The position numbers and the translations under genes are program-made. A stretch of DNA of 64,000 nt, taken from the NCBI GenBank assembly GCA_032027205.1, contig JAVSMN010000001.1:186001-250000 (forward strand), read 5' to 3'. Source of the DNA: Zeimonas sp032027205 (GTDB taxonomy: Bacteria > Pseudomonadota > Gammaproteobacteria > Burkholderiales > Burkholderiaceae_E). Of this stretch, positions 1-7,598 are shown piece by piece. The notes beneath the pieces were generated by a model, which saw only the letters and a list, made by a program, of their open reading frames with translations, did not search any database and was not told the origin of the DNA. Within the stretch, counting starts at the first letter, position 1, and the number at the start of each line of letters is the position of its first letter.

Positions 1-1
1 G

Positions 2-955
2 TTCATCAAGTGGGGCGAGATCTGGGAGCACATGCTGAACACCCCGACGTTCACGCTCGACCTGCCCGGACAGCGCTCGGCGAACTGGACGGTGCGCCCG
101 GGCGACGCGCAGCACATGGCCGACGCACAGTGGGTCGAGGCGCAGTTCCGCGACCTGATCGAGCGCTGCGAGAAGATCACCGGCAAGAAGTTCAACATGG
201 ACAAGCTCGCCGAGATCGAGGACAACGTCAACAAGACGGTCGGGCACTGGAACAACGTGATGGCGCTGAACCGCGTCTGCCCGGCGCCGTACAACGCGAT
301 GCTCGACGGCCTCACCTACATCGGCATCATGAACATCTACCGCGGCACGCCCGAAGGTACCGAGTTCATGCGCCGGCTCGAGGAATCGCTGCGCGCCAAG
401 GTCGCACGCGGCGAGGGACGCGTGGCCGAGGAGCGCTTCCGCCTGCTGTTCTCGGGCACTCCGTGCTACGTGTCGATGCGCCGGCTGATCGAGCTGTTCG
501 AAACCTGGGGCGGCGTCTTCGCGTATTCCGACTATCTCACCTTCGCCGCCGGCGGCATGGACGCAGCCGAGATCCGCTACGACACGTCGCGTCCGCTCGA
601 GAGCCTGGCCGAGGTCACCGCGCTCGCCGCGCAGCGCGGGCTGTCGAACCAGTTCTTCTCGCACGAGCGCCTGGCGCAGCAGATCAAGGACTACGACGTC
701 GACGGCATCGTCTTCCACGGCATCAAGAGCTGCCGCTTCGTCTCCTCGGGAATGGCCGACACGCGCAANTACCTGAACGAGCGCCTGCGGCTGCCGAGCC
801 TGTACATCGAGTCGGACCTGATCGANCCGCGCTACTGGTCNGACGCGCAGATCAAGAACCGNGTCGACGCGTTCTTCGAGTCGNTGCAGAACCGCGGCGG
901 NGCNGCNCCCGGCACGACCAAATCCAACGCTCANACTCTCGGGAGCCAGGCATGA
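2..955 (+). CDS. bzdO: Benzoyl-CoA reductase subunit, BzdO/BcrB type (5' truncated by window)
   Basis: The reading frame is open from base 2, so the start lies before the window and about 317 C-terminal residues are visible. The fragment resembles the 2-hydroxyglutaryl-CoA dehydratase D-component family. It keeps three cysteines in the contexts NRVCPAPY, FSGTPCY and KSCRF, which in this family ligate an Fe-S cluster at the active site. The role is inferred from two ASKHA ATPase subunits and a ferredoxin that follow in the same order as Azoarcus bzdN-O-P-Q-M: ATP-driven two-electron reduction of the aromatic ring of benzoyl-CoA in the cytoplasm. The stop overlaps the next start (ATGA). Nine N calls lie in its 3' part; eight are third codon positions and one is the first base of a probable Leu codon. 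A 3-methylbenzoyl-CoA reductase is the main alternative. Confidence 0.8.
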   Translation, partial: FIKWGEIWEHMLNTPTFTLDLPGQRSANWTVRPGDAQHMADAQWVEAQFRDLIERCEKITGKKFNMDKLAEIEDNVNKTVGHWNNVMALNRVCPAPYNAMLDGLTYIGIMNIYRGTPEGTEFMRRLEESLRAKVARGEGRVAEERFRLLFSGTPCYVSMRRLIELFETWGGVFAYSDYLTFAAGGMDAAEIRYDTSRPLESLAEVTALAAQRGLSNQFFSHERLAQQIKDYDVDGIVFHGIKSCRFVSSGMADTRXYLNERLRLPSLYIESDLIXPRYWXDAQIKNXVDAFFESXQNRGXXXPGTTKSNAXTLGSQA

Positions 956-1758
956 AATACGTTGGCGGAGTCGANGTCGGNTCGACNCAGACNAAGGCCG
1001 TGATCATCGACGAGACCGGCAAGGTCGTCGGACGGGCNCTGGTCGACATGGAAACCAGCATGATCACCGTCGCCGAAGACGCNTTCAAGGCGGCGCTGGA
1101 GGANGCGGGCATCCAGGAGTCGCAGGTCGTGCGCATCGCGGGCACGGGATATGGGCGCTACAACGTCAAGTTCGGCCACGAGCAGGTCACCGAGATCACC
1201 TGTCACGCGAAGGGCGCCGTGTCGCTCTTCCCGGACACGCGCACGGTGATCGACATCGGCGGGCAGGACACGAAGGCGATNTCGGTGAANCCCGANGGCC
1301 AGGTCGANGACTTCACGATGAACGACAAGTGCGCNGCCGGCACCGGGCGCTTCCTCGGCGCCGCGTCGTACGCGCTCGAATTGCCGCTGTCCGAGCTGGG
1401 CACGATGGCGCTGCGCTCGAAGAATCCGGTGCGCATCACGACCACCTGCACGGTGTTCGCCGAGTCGGAAATCATCAGCCACCTGGCCAAGGGAATGCTC
1501 CCCGAGGACGTGCTGATGGGCGTGCACCAGGCGATCACTGCGCGCTGCGTCTCGCTCGCCCGGCGCGTCGGCATCAACCCGGAAGTGACCTTCACCGGCG
1601 GCGTGAGCCGCAACCAGGCGATGGTCAAGTTGATCGAGGCAGCCATCGGGACCAAGCTCAACGTGAGCCCCGAAGCACACTTCTGCGGCGCGCTCGGCGC
1701 GGCGCTTTTCGCGCGCGACCACGCGTTCGGACTCGCCGCCGAGCCGGCGGTCGCCTGA
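952..1758 (+). CDS. bzdP: Benzoyl-CoA reductase ATPase subunit, BzdP type
   Basis: A 268-residue BadF/BadG/BcrA/BcrD-family ATPase of the ASKHA fold. The N-terminal phosphate loop is readable through the Ns as a GSTQTKA-like segment, because GGN, ACN and ACN still specify Gly, Thr and Thr. It is followed by the family motifs GTGYGRYN, DIGGQDTKA, NDKCXAGTGRF and FTGGVSRN. The cysteine in NDKC is the one expected to bridge the subunit-shared [4Fe-4S] cluster. The short length, like that of the next gene, argues for the Azoarcus-type enzyme rather than Thauera/Rhodopseudomonas, where one ATPase subunit is about 438 residues. It hydrolyses ATP to energise the ferredoxin-derived electron. The start overlaps the bzdO stop by 4 bases, so translation is probably coupled. 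Twelve N calls occur, all at third codon positions. Confidence 0.8.
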   Translation: MKYVGGVXVXSXQXKAVIIDETGKVVGRXLVDMETSMITVAEDXFKAALEXAGIQESQVVRIAGTGYGRYNVKFGHEQVTEITCHAKGAVSLFPDTRTVIDIGGQDTKAXSVXPXGQVXDFTMNDKCXAGTGRFLGAASYALELPLSELGTMALRSKNPVRITTTCTVFAESEIISHLAKGMLPEDVLMGVHQAITARCVSLARRVGINPEVTFTGGVSRNQAMVKLIEAAIGTKLNVSPEAHFCGALGAALFARDHAFGLAAEPAVA

Positions 1759-1768
1759 GGAGAAAGAA

Positions 1769-2803
1769 ATGATCAACACTGTCGGCATCGACATCGGCTC
1801 CACCTACACGAAGGCGATCTGCCTGGACGGCGATCGCAAGATCGTCGGCATGGCCGTGCGCAAGACCGGCTTCAAGCTCGCCGTGGCCGCGCAGGCCGTC
1901 TTCGACGATCTGCTGAAGACCTGCGAGCTCGATCGCTCCGATATCACCTACGTGAGCTCGACCGGATACGGGCGCTACGTCGTCGACTTCCGTCACGCGC
2001 AGGTCACCGAGCTCACGGCGCACGCGCAGGCGTCCACGCAACTGTTCCCCGACACGCGCACGATCCTCGACATCGGCGGGCAGGACATCAAGGCGATCAA
2101 GGTAGACGCCGAAGGGCGCGTCAAGGCGTTCCGCCTGAACGACAAGTGCGCGGCCGGCACCGGCGCCTTCCTCGAGAAGACGGCGCGCTACCTGGGCATC
2201 ACGACCGAGGAAATCGGTCCCTATGCCAAGCGCTCGACTTCACCCAAGCCGATCAGCAGCGTTTGCGCGGTATTCGCCGAATCCGAAGTGATCAACCATC
2301 TGGCGAACGGCATCCCCGCCGAGGACATCATGATGGGCGCGATGATCTCGCTCGGTGGCCGTGCGATCCAGCTGATGCGTCGCGTCGGCCTCGAGCCGGG
2401 CTTCATGCTCACCGGCGGAATGACGCGCAACGTGGCGATGATCGACGCGCTGCAGAGCACGCTCGGTTCGCGCTTCAATGTCGCGCCCGACGGGCTGGGT
2501 CAACTGAACGGCGCCTACGGCGCGGCTTATCTGGGCCTGCGTCGCGTCGAGAAGCTGCGCGCCGAAGGCAAGCCGATTCCGCCCACCGCCGCCGAACTCG
2601 GTGGTGAAGAGAAGAAGCCGGCGCGCCGCTGGTCGGCGATGGCGATCACCGAGCGGCGCTACGAAGCGCCCGGCGAAGGCGGAGACATCGGCGAATGCCC
2701 GGTCGTCACCACCGAGGCGAACCTCGGCAAGACCCCGGCACACCGGATCAGTGCCGCCGAGGTCAAGGCCGAAGCGGAGAAGGCCGTTACCGCGGCCAGC
2801 TGA
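1769..2803 (+). CDS. bzdQ: Benzoyl-CoA reductase ATPase subunit, BzdQ type
   Basis: Second ASKHA ATPase subunit, 344 residues, with GIDIGSTYTKAICLD at the N terminus, then STGYGRYVV, DIGGQDIKA, NDKCAAGTGAFLEK and LTGGMTRN. It is preceded by AGGAG 6 bases upstream of the ATG. It is expected to pair with the product of the preceding gene around one bridging [4Fe-4S] cluster and to couple ATP hydrolysis to benzoyl-CoA reduction. About 65 C-terminal residues after the last ASKHA motif (from roughly residue 270) form a charged extension without an obvious domain, which makes the protein longer than typical BcrD/BzdQ (about 280-300). No N calls occur here, unlike the gene just upstream. Confidence 0.8.
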   Translation: MINTVGIDIGSTYTKAICLDGDRKIVGMAVRKTGFKLAVAAQAVFDDLLKTCELDRSDITYVSSTGYGRYVVDFRHAQVTELTAHAQASTQLFPDTRTILDIGGQDIKAIKVDAEGRVKAFRLNDKCAAGTGAFLEKTARYLGITTEEIGPYAKRSTSPKPISSVCAVFAESEVINHLANGIPAEDIMMGAMISLGGRAIQLMRRVGLEPGFMLTGGMTRNVAMIDALQSTLGSRFNVAPDGLGQLNGAYGAAYLGLRRVEKLRAEGKPIPPTAAELGGEEKKPARRWSAMAITERRYEAPGEGGDIGECPVVTTEANLGKTPAHRISAAEVKAEAEKAVTAAS

Positions 2804-2821
2804 ACCCAGGAGAAAAGCGCG

Positions 2822-3151
2822 ATGACACACGTCGTTACCGAAGCCTGCATCAACTGCCGGCACACCGACTGCGTCGAAACCTGTCCGGTCGACGCCTTCC
2901 ATGCGGGGCCGAACTTCCTCGTCATCGACCCGGAGGTCTGCATCGACTGCGCAGCGTGCGTACCGGCCTGCCCCGTCGAGGCGATCTACATCGACGGCGA
3001 CGTTCCGGGGTCGATGCACGCGTACGTCGCCCTCAACGCCGAACTGGCGCAGGTGTGGCCGGAGATCACGACCAAGGAGGACGCGATGCCCGACGCCGAC
3101 CACTGGGCGACGGTCACCGACAAGCGCGCGGAGCTGAAGGAAGCGGCATAA
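2822..3151 (+). CDS. bzdM: Ferredoxin, FdxA-like seven-iron type (BzdM position)
   Basis: A 109-residue ferredoxin with cysteines C9, C12, C17, C21 and C40, C43, C46, C50. Spacing is C-X2-C-X4-C-X3-C-P followed by C-X2-C-X2-C-X3-C-P. The overall sequence, including the long C-terminal tail with LNAELAQVWPEIT, closely follows Azotobacter FdI-type proteins, which hold one [3Fe-4S] and one [4Fe-4S] cluster; C12 would allow a second [4Fe-4S] instead. It sits 18 bases after bzdQ with a GGAG site. By position it is the electron donor to benzoyl-CoA reductase, matching bzdM of the Azoarcus bzd operon. No ferredoxin-reducing oxidoreductase gene is visible in the window. Confidence 0.8.
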   Translation: MTHVVTEACINCRHTDCVETCPVDAFHAGPNFLVIDPEVCIDCAACVPACPVEAIYIDGDVPGSMHAYVALNAELAQVWPEITTKEDAMPDADHWATVTDKRAELKEAA

Positions 3152-3175
3152 CGACAACGCTGGCGGAGCAACGAA

Positions 3176-3619
3176 ATGGAAACGATCAACGACTACATGA
3201 TGGCCGACCACCGGCTGTGCGACGCGATCTTCGAGCGTGCCGATCGCGCGGCTGAAAAGGGCGACTTCGCCGCGCTCGAGCGCGAGGCGTCGGACTTCCT
3301 TCGCCGGATCGCCACGCATATCGAGATGGAGGAGCGCCTGCTCTTTCCCGCCTTCGAGGAGCGCACCGGCATGGGCGCCGGCGGGCCCACGGCGACGATG
3401 AAGGACGAGCATCGGACGATGGAGGGTCTGTTCGAGCAGATGCGCGATGCGATCACCGCGCAAAACGCCGCCGCCTACCGGGGCGCGTCGGCGCAGGTGA
3501 TGGAGATCCTCGTCCAGCACAACCAGAAGGAAGAGCAGATGATGTATCCGATGCTCGACTCGGCAATGGGCGACGAAGGCGCGGCGCTGCTCGGGGAAGT
3601 GAAGGCGATGGCGATCTGA
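3176..3619 (+). CDS. Hemerythrin HHE-domain protein
   Basis: A 147-residue single-domain four-helix protein with the ligand set expected for a di-iron hemerythrin: H12 (ADH), H48 and E52 (THIEMEE), H79 (DEH), and H115 and E119 (HNQKEE). Such proteins bind O2 reversibly or handle NO or iron; the exact role is not fixed by the motif. It follows the ferredoxin gene by 24 bases on the same strand, so it is probably the last gene of the benzoyl-CoA reductase transcript. It may protect or sense oxygen for that oxygen-labile enzyme, which is inference from position only. It is soluble and cytoplasmic, with no signal peptide. Confidence 0.85.
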   Translation: METINDYMMADHRLCDAIFERADRAAEKGDFAALEREASDFLRRIATHIEMEERLLFPAFEERTGMGAGGPTATMKDEHRTMEGLFEQMRDAITAQNAAAYRGASAQVMEILVQHNQKEEQMMYPMLDSAMGDEGAALLGEVKAMAI

Positions 3620-3641
3620 TCGCTGCTGTCCCTTTCCTGAT

Positions 3642-3669
3642 GCCCATCCGCGCAGCCGCGCGGATGGGC
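3642..3669. terminator. Perfect 12-bp hairpin at the end of the reductase operon
   Basis: GCCCATCCGCGC (3642-3653) and its exact reverse complement (3658-3669) flank a 4-base loop, 22 bases after the hemerythrin stop. No U-run follows on either strand, so it is either a Rho-assisted end, an RNA-stabilising 3' hairpin, or both. The call as a terminator rests on position. Confidence 0.45.
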
Positions 3670-3780
3670 CAGGGGAGTCCGGGCTACGAACGGTAGCGTT
3701 CGCGCTCGCAGAATCACCGCGCACCCGGGGTGTGGCGAGCGCTATCCTCTTTCTTTGGCACCCTCGTTCGGCCCTCTCCG

Positions 3781-4767
3781 ATGCATGCGATGACTCTGCA
3801 TGCCCCGTGTACACCGCTCGTACCGGAGCATCGAGTGAAGCCGCAACCCGCTCCCGGAGAGGCGCTGCTGCGCGTGACAGCCTGCGCCGTTTGCCGCACC
3901 GACCTTCACATCGTCGACGGCGAGCTCGCGCTGCCGAAGCTGCCGGTGGTGCCGGGACACGAGATCGTCGGCGTGGTCGAGGCGCTCGGCGAAGGCGCAC
4001 GGGGCGTGTCGATCGGCGAGCGGGTCGGTGTACCGTGGCTCGGGCAGTCGTGCGGGCGCTGTTCATACTGCGTTGAAGAGCGCGAGAACCTGTGCGACGT
4101 ACCGAGCTTCACCGGGCTGCACCGCGACGGCGGCTTCGCGACGCACGCGCTGGCCGATGCCCGCTTCTGCCACTCGCTCGAAGGAATCGCGCTGCCCGAC
4201 GCGCAGGCGGCGCCGCTGCTGTGCGCAGGGCTGATCGGCTGGCGCTCGTTGAAGCTCGCCGGCGACGCGCGTGCGCTAGGTCTGTATGGCTTCGGCGCTG
4301 CGGCACACCTGATCGCACAAGTGGCAGTGCAACAGGGCCGACGCGTCTATGCGTTCGTCCGACCCGGCGATGCCGCGGCGATCGCGCATGCGCACTCGCT
4401 GGGCGCCGCATGGGCGGGCGGCTCCGACGAGACGCCGCCCGAAGCGCTCGACGCGGCCATCGTGTTCGCGCCGGTCGGCGCGCTCGTCCCGCAGGCGCTG
4501 CGCGCATTGCGCAAGGGGGGATCCGTCGTCTGCGGCGGCATCCACATGAGCGACATTCCGTCGTTCCCCTACGAGATCCTGTGGAACGAACGCGAGATCC
4601 GCTCGGTGGCAAACCTTACGCGCGCGGACGGTCGCGAGTTCCTCGACTGGGTGCGCACACACCCGATCCGCGTCGACGTGCAGACCTGGCCGCTGGAACA
4701 GGCCAACGAGGCGCTCGCCGCGTTGCGCGACGGACGAGTCACCGGCGCGGCGGTGCTTCTGCCTTAG
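3781..4767 (+). CDS. Zinc-dependent alcohol dehydrogenase (MDR family)
   Basis: A 328-residue medium-chain dehydrogenase. Catalytic zinc ligands are C38 (CAVCRTDLH), H60 and E61 (PGHE); structural zinc cysteines are C91, C94, C97 and C105. The nucleotide-binding domain carries LYGFGAAAH, a variant of the usual GXGXXG. The start at 3781 gives the family's usual beginning (MHAMTLHAP); an in-frame GTG at 3730 would add 17 residues without homologous character. Substrate is unknown; it oxidises alcohols or reduces aldehydes with NAD(P). It ends tail-to-tail with livF, their stop codons overlapping by 4 bases. Its own promoter probably lies in the 110 bases downstream of the hairpin; I see no convincing consensus there. 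Confidence 0.85.
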   Translation: MHAMTLHAPCTPLVPEHRVKPQPAPGEALLRVTACAVCRTDLHIVDGELALPKLPVVPGHEIVGVVEALGEGARGVSIGERVGVPWLGQSCGRCSYCVEERENLCDVPSFTGLHRDGGFATHALADARFCHSLEGIALPDAQAAPLLCAGLIGWRSLKLAGDARALGLYGFGAAAHLIAQVAVQQGRRVYAFVRPGDAAAIAHAHSLGAAWAGGSDETPPEALDAAIVFAPVGALVPQALRALRKGGSVVCGGIHMSDIPSFPYEILWNEREIRSVANLTRADGREFLDWVRTHPIRVDVQTWPLEQANEALAALRDGRVTGAAVLLP

Positions 4768-5516
4768 ATCGCCAGATACTCGTGCCGTAGCTCGACGTTG
4801 TCGATCACCTCGCGCGCCGTGCCGTCGAATACCACCTCGCCCATGTCGAGGATGATCGCGCGGTCGGACAGGTTCAGCGCGGCGATCGCGTTCTGCTCGA
4901 CGATGACCGTCGTGAAGCCGAGGTTCTTCACCTCGCGCAGGATCTTCTCGATCTCCTGCACGATCACCGGCGCGAGCCCTTCGTAGGGCTCGTCGAGCAG
5001 CAGCAGCTTGACGTCGCGCGCCAGCGCTCGGGCAATAGCGAGCATCTGCTGCTCGCCACCGGACAGCGTGACGCCGTCCTGCATGCGCCGTTCGGCCAGT
5101 CGCGGGAAATGCTGGTAGATGCGATCGAGCTCCCAGCCGCGCGGCTTCTCGATCTGCGCGAGCTTCAGGTTCTCCTCCACCGTCAGGCCGCCGATGATGC
5201 GACGGTCTTCGGGGACGAGCGCGACGCCGGCGCGCGACGCCTGGAAAGCCTTCATCGTGTGCAGCGGCTTGCCGGCGAGCCAGATCTCGCCACTGGCGAG
5301 ATGCGGGTCGTCGACCCGCGCGATCGTGCGCAGCGTCGATGTCTTGCCGGCGCCGTTGCGCCCGAGCAGCGCGACGATCTCACCCTCTTGGATGTCGAAG
5401 GACACGCCCTGGACGATGTAGCTCTCGCCGTAGTACGAGTGCAGGTCTCGGCACGAGAAGTACGACGCCTTCGCGTCGGTGCCGGCAGCGGCCGGCGCGG
5501 TCATCACCTCGGTCAC
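4764..5516 (-). CDS. livF: Branched-chain/aromatic acid ABC transporter ATPase LivF (system 1)
   Basis: A 250-residue ABC ATPase with Walker A LLGRNGAGKTST, signature LSGGEQQMLA and Walker B LLLLDEP. It is one of the two cytoplasmic ATPases of a HAAT-family importer. The GTG at 5516-5514 is chosen as start: it overlaps the livG stop (GTGA) and has GGAGG 9 bases upstream; an ATG at 5504 is the alternative and has no free ribosome site. Last gene of the minus-strand order livK-livH-livM-livG-livF. Substrate is not deducible from the ATPase. Confidence 0.88.
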   Translation of the reverse strand: MTEVMTAPAAAGTDAKASYFSCRDLHSYYGESYIVQGVSFDIQEGEIVALLGRNGAGKTSTLRTIARVDDPHLASGEIWLAGKPLHTMKAFQASRAGVALVPEDRRIIGGLTVEENLKLAQIEKPRGWELDRIYQHFPRLAERRMQDGVTLSGGEQQMLAIARALARDVKLLLLDEPYEGLAPVIVQEIEKILREVKNLGFTTVIVEQNAIAALNLSDRAIILDMGEVVFDGTAREVIDNVELRHEYLAI

Positions 5517-6268
5517 AGATGCGCTCCTCCGAGATACGCTTCCTGCACGCGCGGGTCGCCCTTGATCGACTGCGGGTCGCCCTCGGCGATCACCGTTCCT
5601 TGCGCGAGCACGCTGATGCGTTGCGCGAGCGAGAACACGACGTGCATGTCGTGTTCGATGATGATCTTCGTGATCTTGCGCTCCCCGATCCGCTTGAGCA
5701 GCTCGATCGTGTTGTTGGTATCGGCGCGCGACATGCCCGCCGTCGGCTCGTCGAGCAGCAGCAGCTTCGGGTCCTGCACGAGGCACATTGCGAGTTCGAG
5801 CCGGCGCTTGTCGCCGCGCGACAGCGTGCCGGCGACCATCTCGCGCTGGTCGACCAAGCCGACATCGGCAAGCACGTGCTCGGCCTTCTCGCGCACCTGC
5901 TTCTGTGCGTCGGTGCGCGACCACGCGCGCAACGCAAACGCTCCATCCCGACGCGCGAGCGTCGGGATCATCACGTTCTCGAGCAGGCTCAGGTCGCCGA
6001 AGATCTCCGGCGTCTGGAACACGCGCACGACGCCGGTCTGGTTGATCTCGTGCGGCGCCAGCCCGATGAGCGAGCGCCCGTCGAAGAGAACCGTTCCCGT
6101 ATCCGGCGTCAGCCGCCCGACGAAGCAGTTCAGCAGCGTCGACTTGCCGGCACCGTTCGGACCGATGATTGCGTGGACCGTGCCTTCCTCGACGCTGAGG
6201 TTGACGTCGCGCAGCGCGCGCAGGCCGGCGAAGCTCTTGTTGACCGACTGGACTTGCAGGATTGCCAT
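5513..6268 (-). CDS. livG: Branched-chain/aromatic acid ABC transporter ATPase LivG (system 1)
   Basis: A 251-residue ATPase with Walker A GPNGAGKSTLLN, a degenerate signature LSRGDKRRLELA and Walker B LLLLDEPTAGM, followed by the H-loop IIIEHDMHVV. The signature LSRGDKR is a LivG-type variant. It pairs with LivF under the LivHM permease. The start is 15 bases downstream of the livM stop, and the stop overlaps the livF start. Confidence 0.88.
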   Translation of the reverse strand: MAILQVQSVNKSFAGLRALRDVNLSVEEGTVHAIIGPNGAGKSTLLNCFVGRLTPDTGTVLFDGRSLIGLAPHEINQTGVVRVFQTPEIFGDLSLLENVMIPTLARRDGAFALRAWSRTDAQKQVREKAEHVLADVGLVDQREMVAGTLSRGDKRRLELAMCLVQDPKLLLLDEPTAGMSRADTNNTIELLKRIGERKITKIIIEHDMHVVFSLAQRISVLAQGTVIAEGDPQSIKGDPRVQEAYLGGAHL

Positions 6269-6283
6269 TTCGCAACGCCCCCG

Positions 6284-7597
6284 TTACTTGACCGGGCGCT
6301 CGACGGGCGCGCTGGCCGAGACAAAGCGGCCTGCGCCGCCTCCCGAAGGCGCGCCGCGCAGCGGCGCTCCGGCCGAATGTGCGCCGACGCCCGCGCCCGC
6401 CGGCGTCGGCGTGCGTGCCGCCCCGGCAGGCGCGTGCGGGGTGCCCTGCGGCGCGTGTCCCGCAGCGGCCGGGCCGCGACCCGAGTGCCGCTGGCGACCG
6501 CGCCGGAACAGGTTGCCCACGCGCCGAATGCCTTCCATCACGCCGCCGGGCAGGAAGATGACGATCAGCATGAACAGCAGGCCGAGCGTCAGGTTCCAGC
6601 CATCGCCAACGAACAGGCCGACGACCTTCACGACGACGTCCTCGATGGCATCGGGCAGGAACGAGAACGCGTCGTGCAGCGTCTGCGAGTTGAACGACGA
6701 GAAGATGTTCTCGAAGTACTTGATGATCGCTGCACCGAGCACGGGCCCCAGCAGCGTGCCCGCGCCGCCGAGGATCGTCATCAGCACGACCTCGCCCGAC
6801 GCCGTCCACTGCATGCGCTCGGCTCCGGCCAAAGGATCGGTGGCCGCGAGCAGCGAGCCGGCCAGGCCCGCGTAGACGCCCGAGATCACGAACGCGGCGA
6901 GCGCGTACGGGCGCGAGTGAACGCCCGTGTAGTTCAGCCGGTTCTGGTTCGACTTGATCGCACGCAACATCGTGCCGAACGGCGAGCGTGTGATGCGAAG
7001 TGCGACGATGAAAGCGATGATCAGAAGCACCGCGCAGAAGTAGAAACCCGACCAGCCCTTCATCGGAATGCCGAACAGCTCGGTCGGCGGGATCAGCGTG
7101 CTCGGGCCGTGCAGCGCCGTGTCGATGATGCGCGGGTCGGCTCGCGTGATCTGCAGGCCGGTCTCGCCGTTGGTAATTGGCGTAAGCACCGAGTAGGCGA
7201 GGTTGTAGCCCATCTGTGCGAACGCGAGCGTGAGGATCGCGAAATAGATGCCGGAGCGGCGCAGGCTGAGATAACCGATCGCCAGCGCGAACAACCCGGC
7301 GACGATCATCCCGAACACGACGGCCGGGACCACGTTCATCGTCAGGAGTTTGAATGTCCACACCGCCGTGTACGAGCCGACGCCGAGGAACGCCGCATGG
7401 CCGAACGACAGGTAGCCGGTCAGGCCGAACAGGATGTTGAAGCCGATCGCGAAGATCCCGTAGATGGCGAAGCGCTGCAGCAGGTCTGGATAGCCCGCGC
7501 CAAGCGGCGCCATCCAGATCGGCATGGTGAGGATGGCAATCGAGAAGCCGAGGATCAGCAGCAGATCGCGCGGTGCGGAAGTGGTCATGGTCGGCAT
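6284..7597 (-). CDS. livM: ABC transporter permease LivM (system 1) with long C-terminal tail
   Basis: A 437-residue inner-membrane permease of the LivM family. Hydrophobic segments run from about residue 10 to 345, with the family signature near GYLSFGHAAFLGVGSYTA. After the last membrane segment come about 80 residues rich in Gly, Ala, Pro and Arg with no predicted domain, absent from the second LivM in this window. The tail should be cytoplasmic. The start is 1 base beyond the livH stop, so the two permease genes are almost certainly cotranscribed and coupled. Confidence 0.87.
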   Translation of the reverse strand: MPTMTTSAPRDLLLILGFSIAILTMPIWMAPLGAGYPDLLQRFAIYGIFAIGFNILFGLTGYLSFGHAAFLGVGSYTAVWTFKLLTMNVVPAVVFGMIVAGLFALAIGYLSLRRSGIYFAILTLAFAQMGYNLAYSVLTPITNGETGLQITRADPRIIDTALHGPSTLIPPTELFGIPMKGWSGFYFCAVLLIIAFIVALRITRSPFGTMLRAIKSNQNRLNYTGVHSRPYALAAFVISGVYAGLAGSLLAATDPLAGAERMQWTASGEVVLMTILGGAGTLLGPVLGAAIIKYFENIFSSFNSQTLHDAFSFLPDAIEDVVVKVVGLFVGDGWNLTLGLLFMLIVIFLPGGVMEGIRRVGNLFRRGRQRHSGRGPAAAGHAPQGTPHAPAGAARTPTPAGAGVGAHSAGAPLRGAPSGGGAGRFVSASAPVERPVK

Positions 7598-7598
7598 C

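Noticed and set aside
32..955. ATG at 32 as true start of the reductase subunit
   Set aside because: The frame stays open and protein-like back to base 2 (FIKWGEIWEH), so the gene is cut by the window edge rather than starting here.
3642..3669. Hairpin as a small regulatory RNA or attachment site
   Set aside because: No promoter, direct repeat or recombinase gene is near; a 3' end structure of the operon explains it.
3730..3780. GTG at 3730 as start of the alcohol dehydrogenase
   Set aside because: The added 17 residues are unlike the family N terminus, and the Met at 3781 begins the usual sequence.
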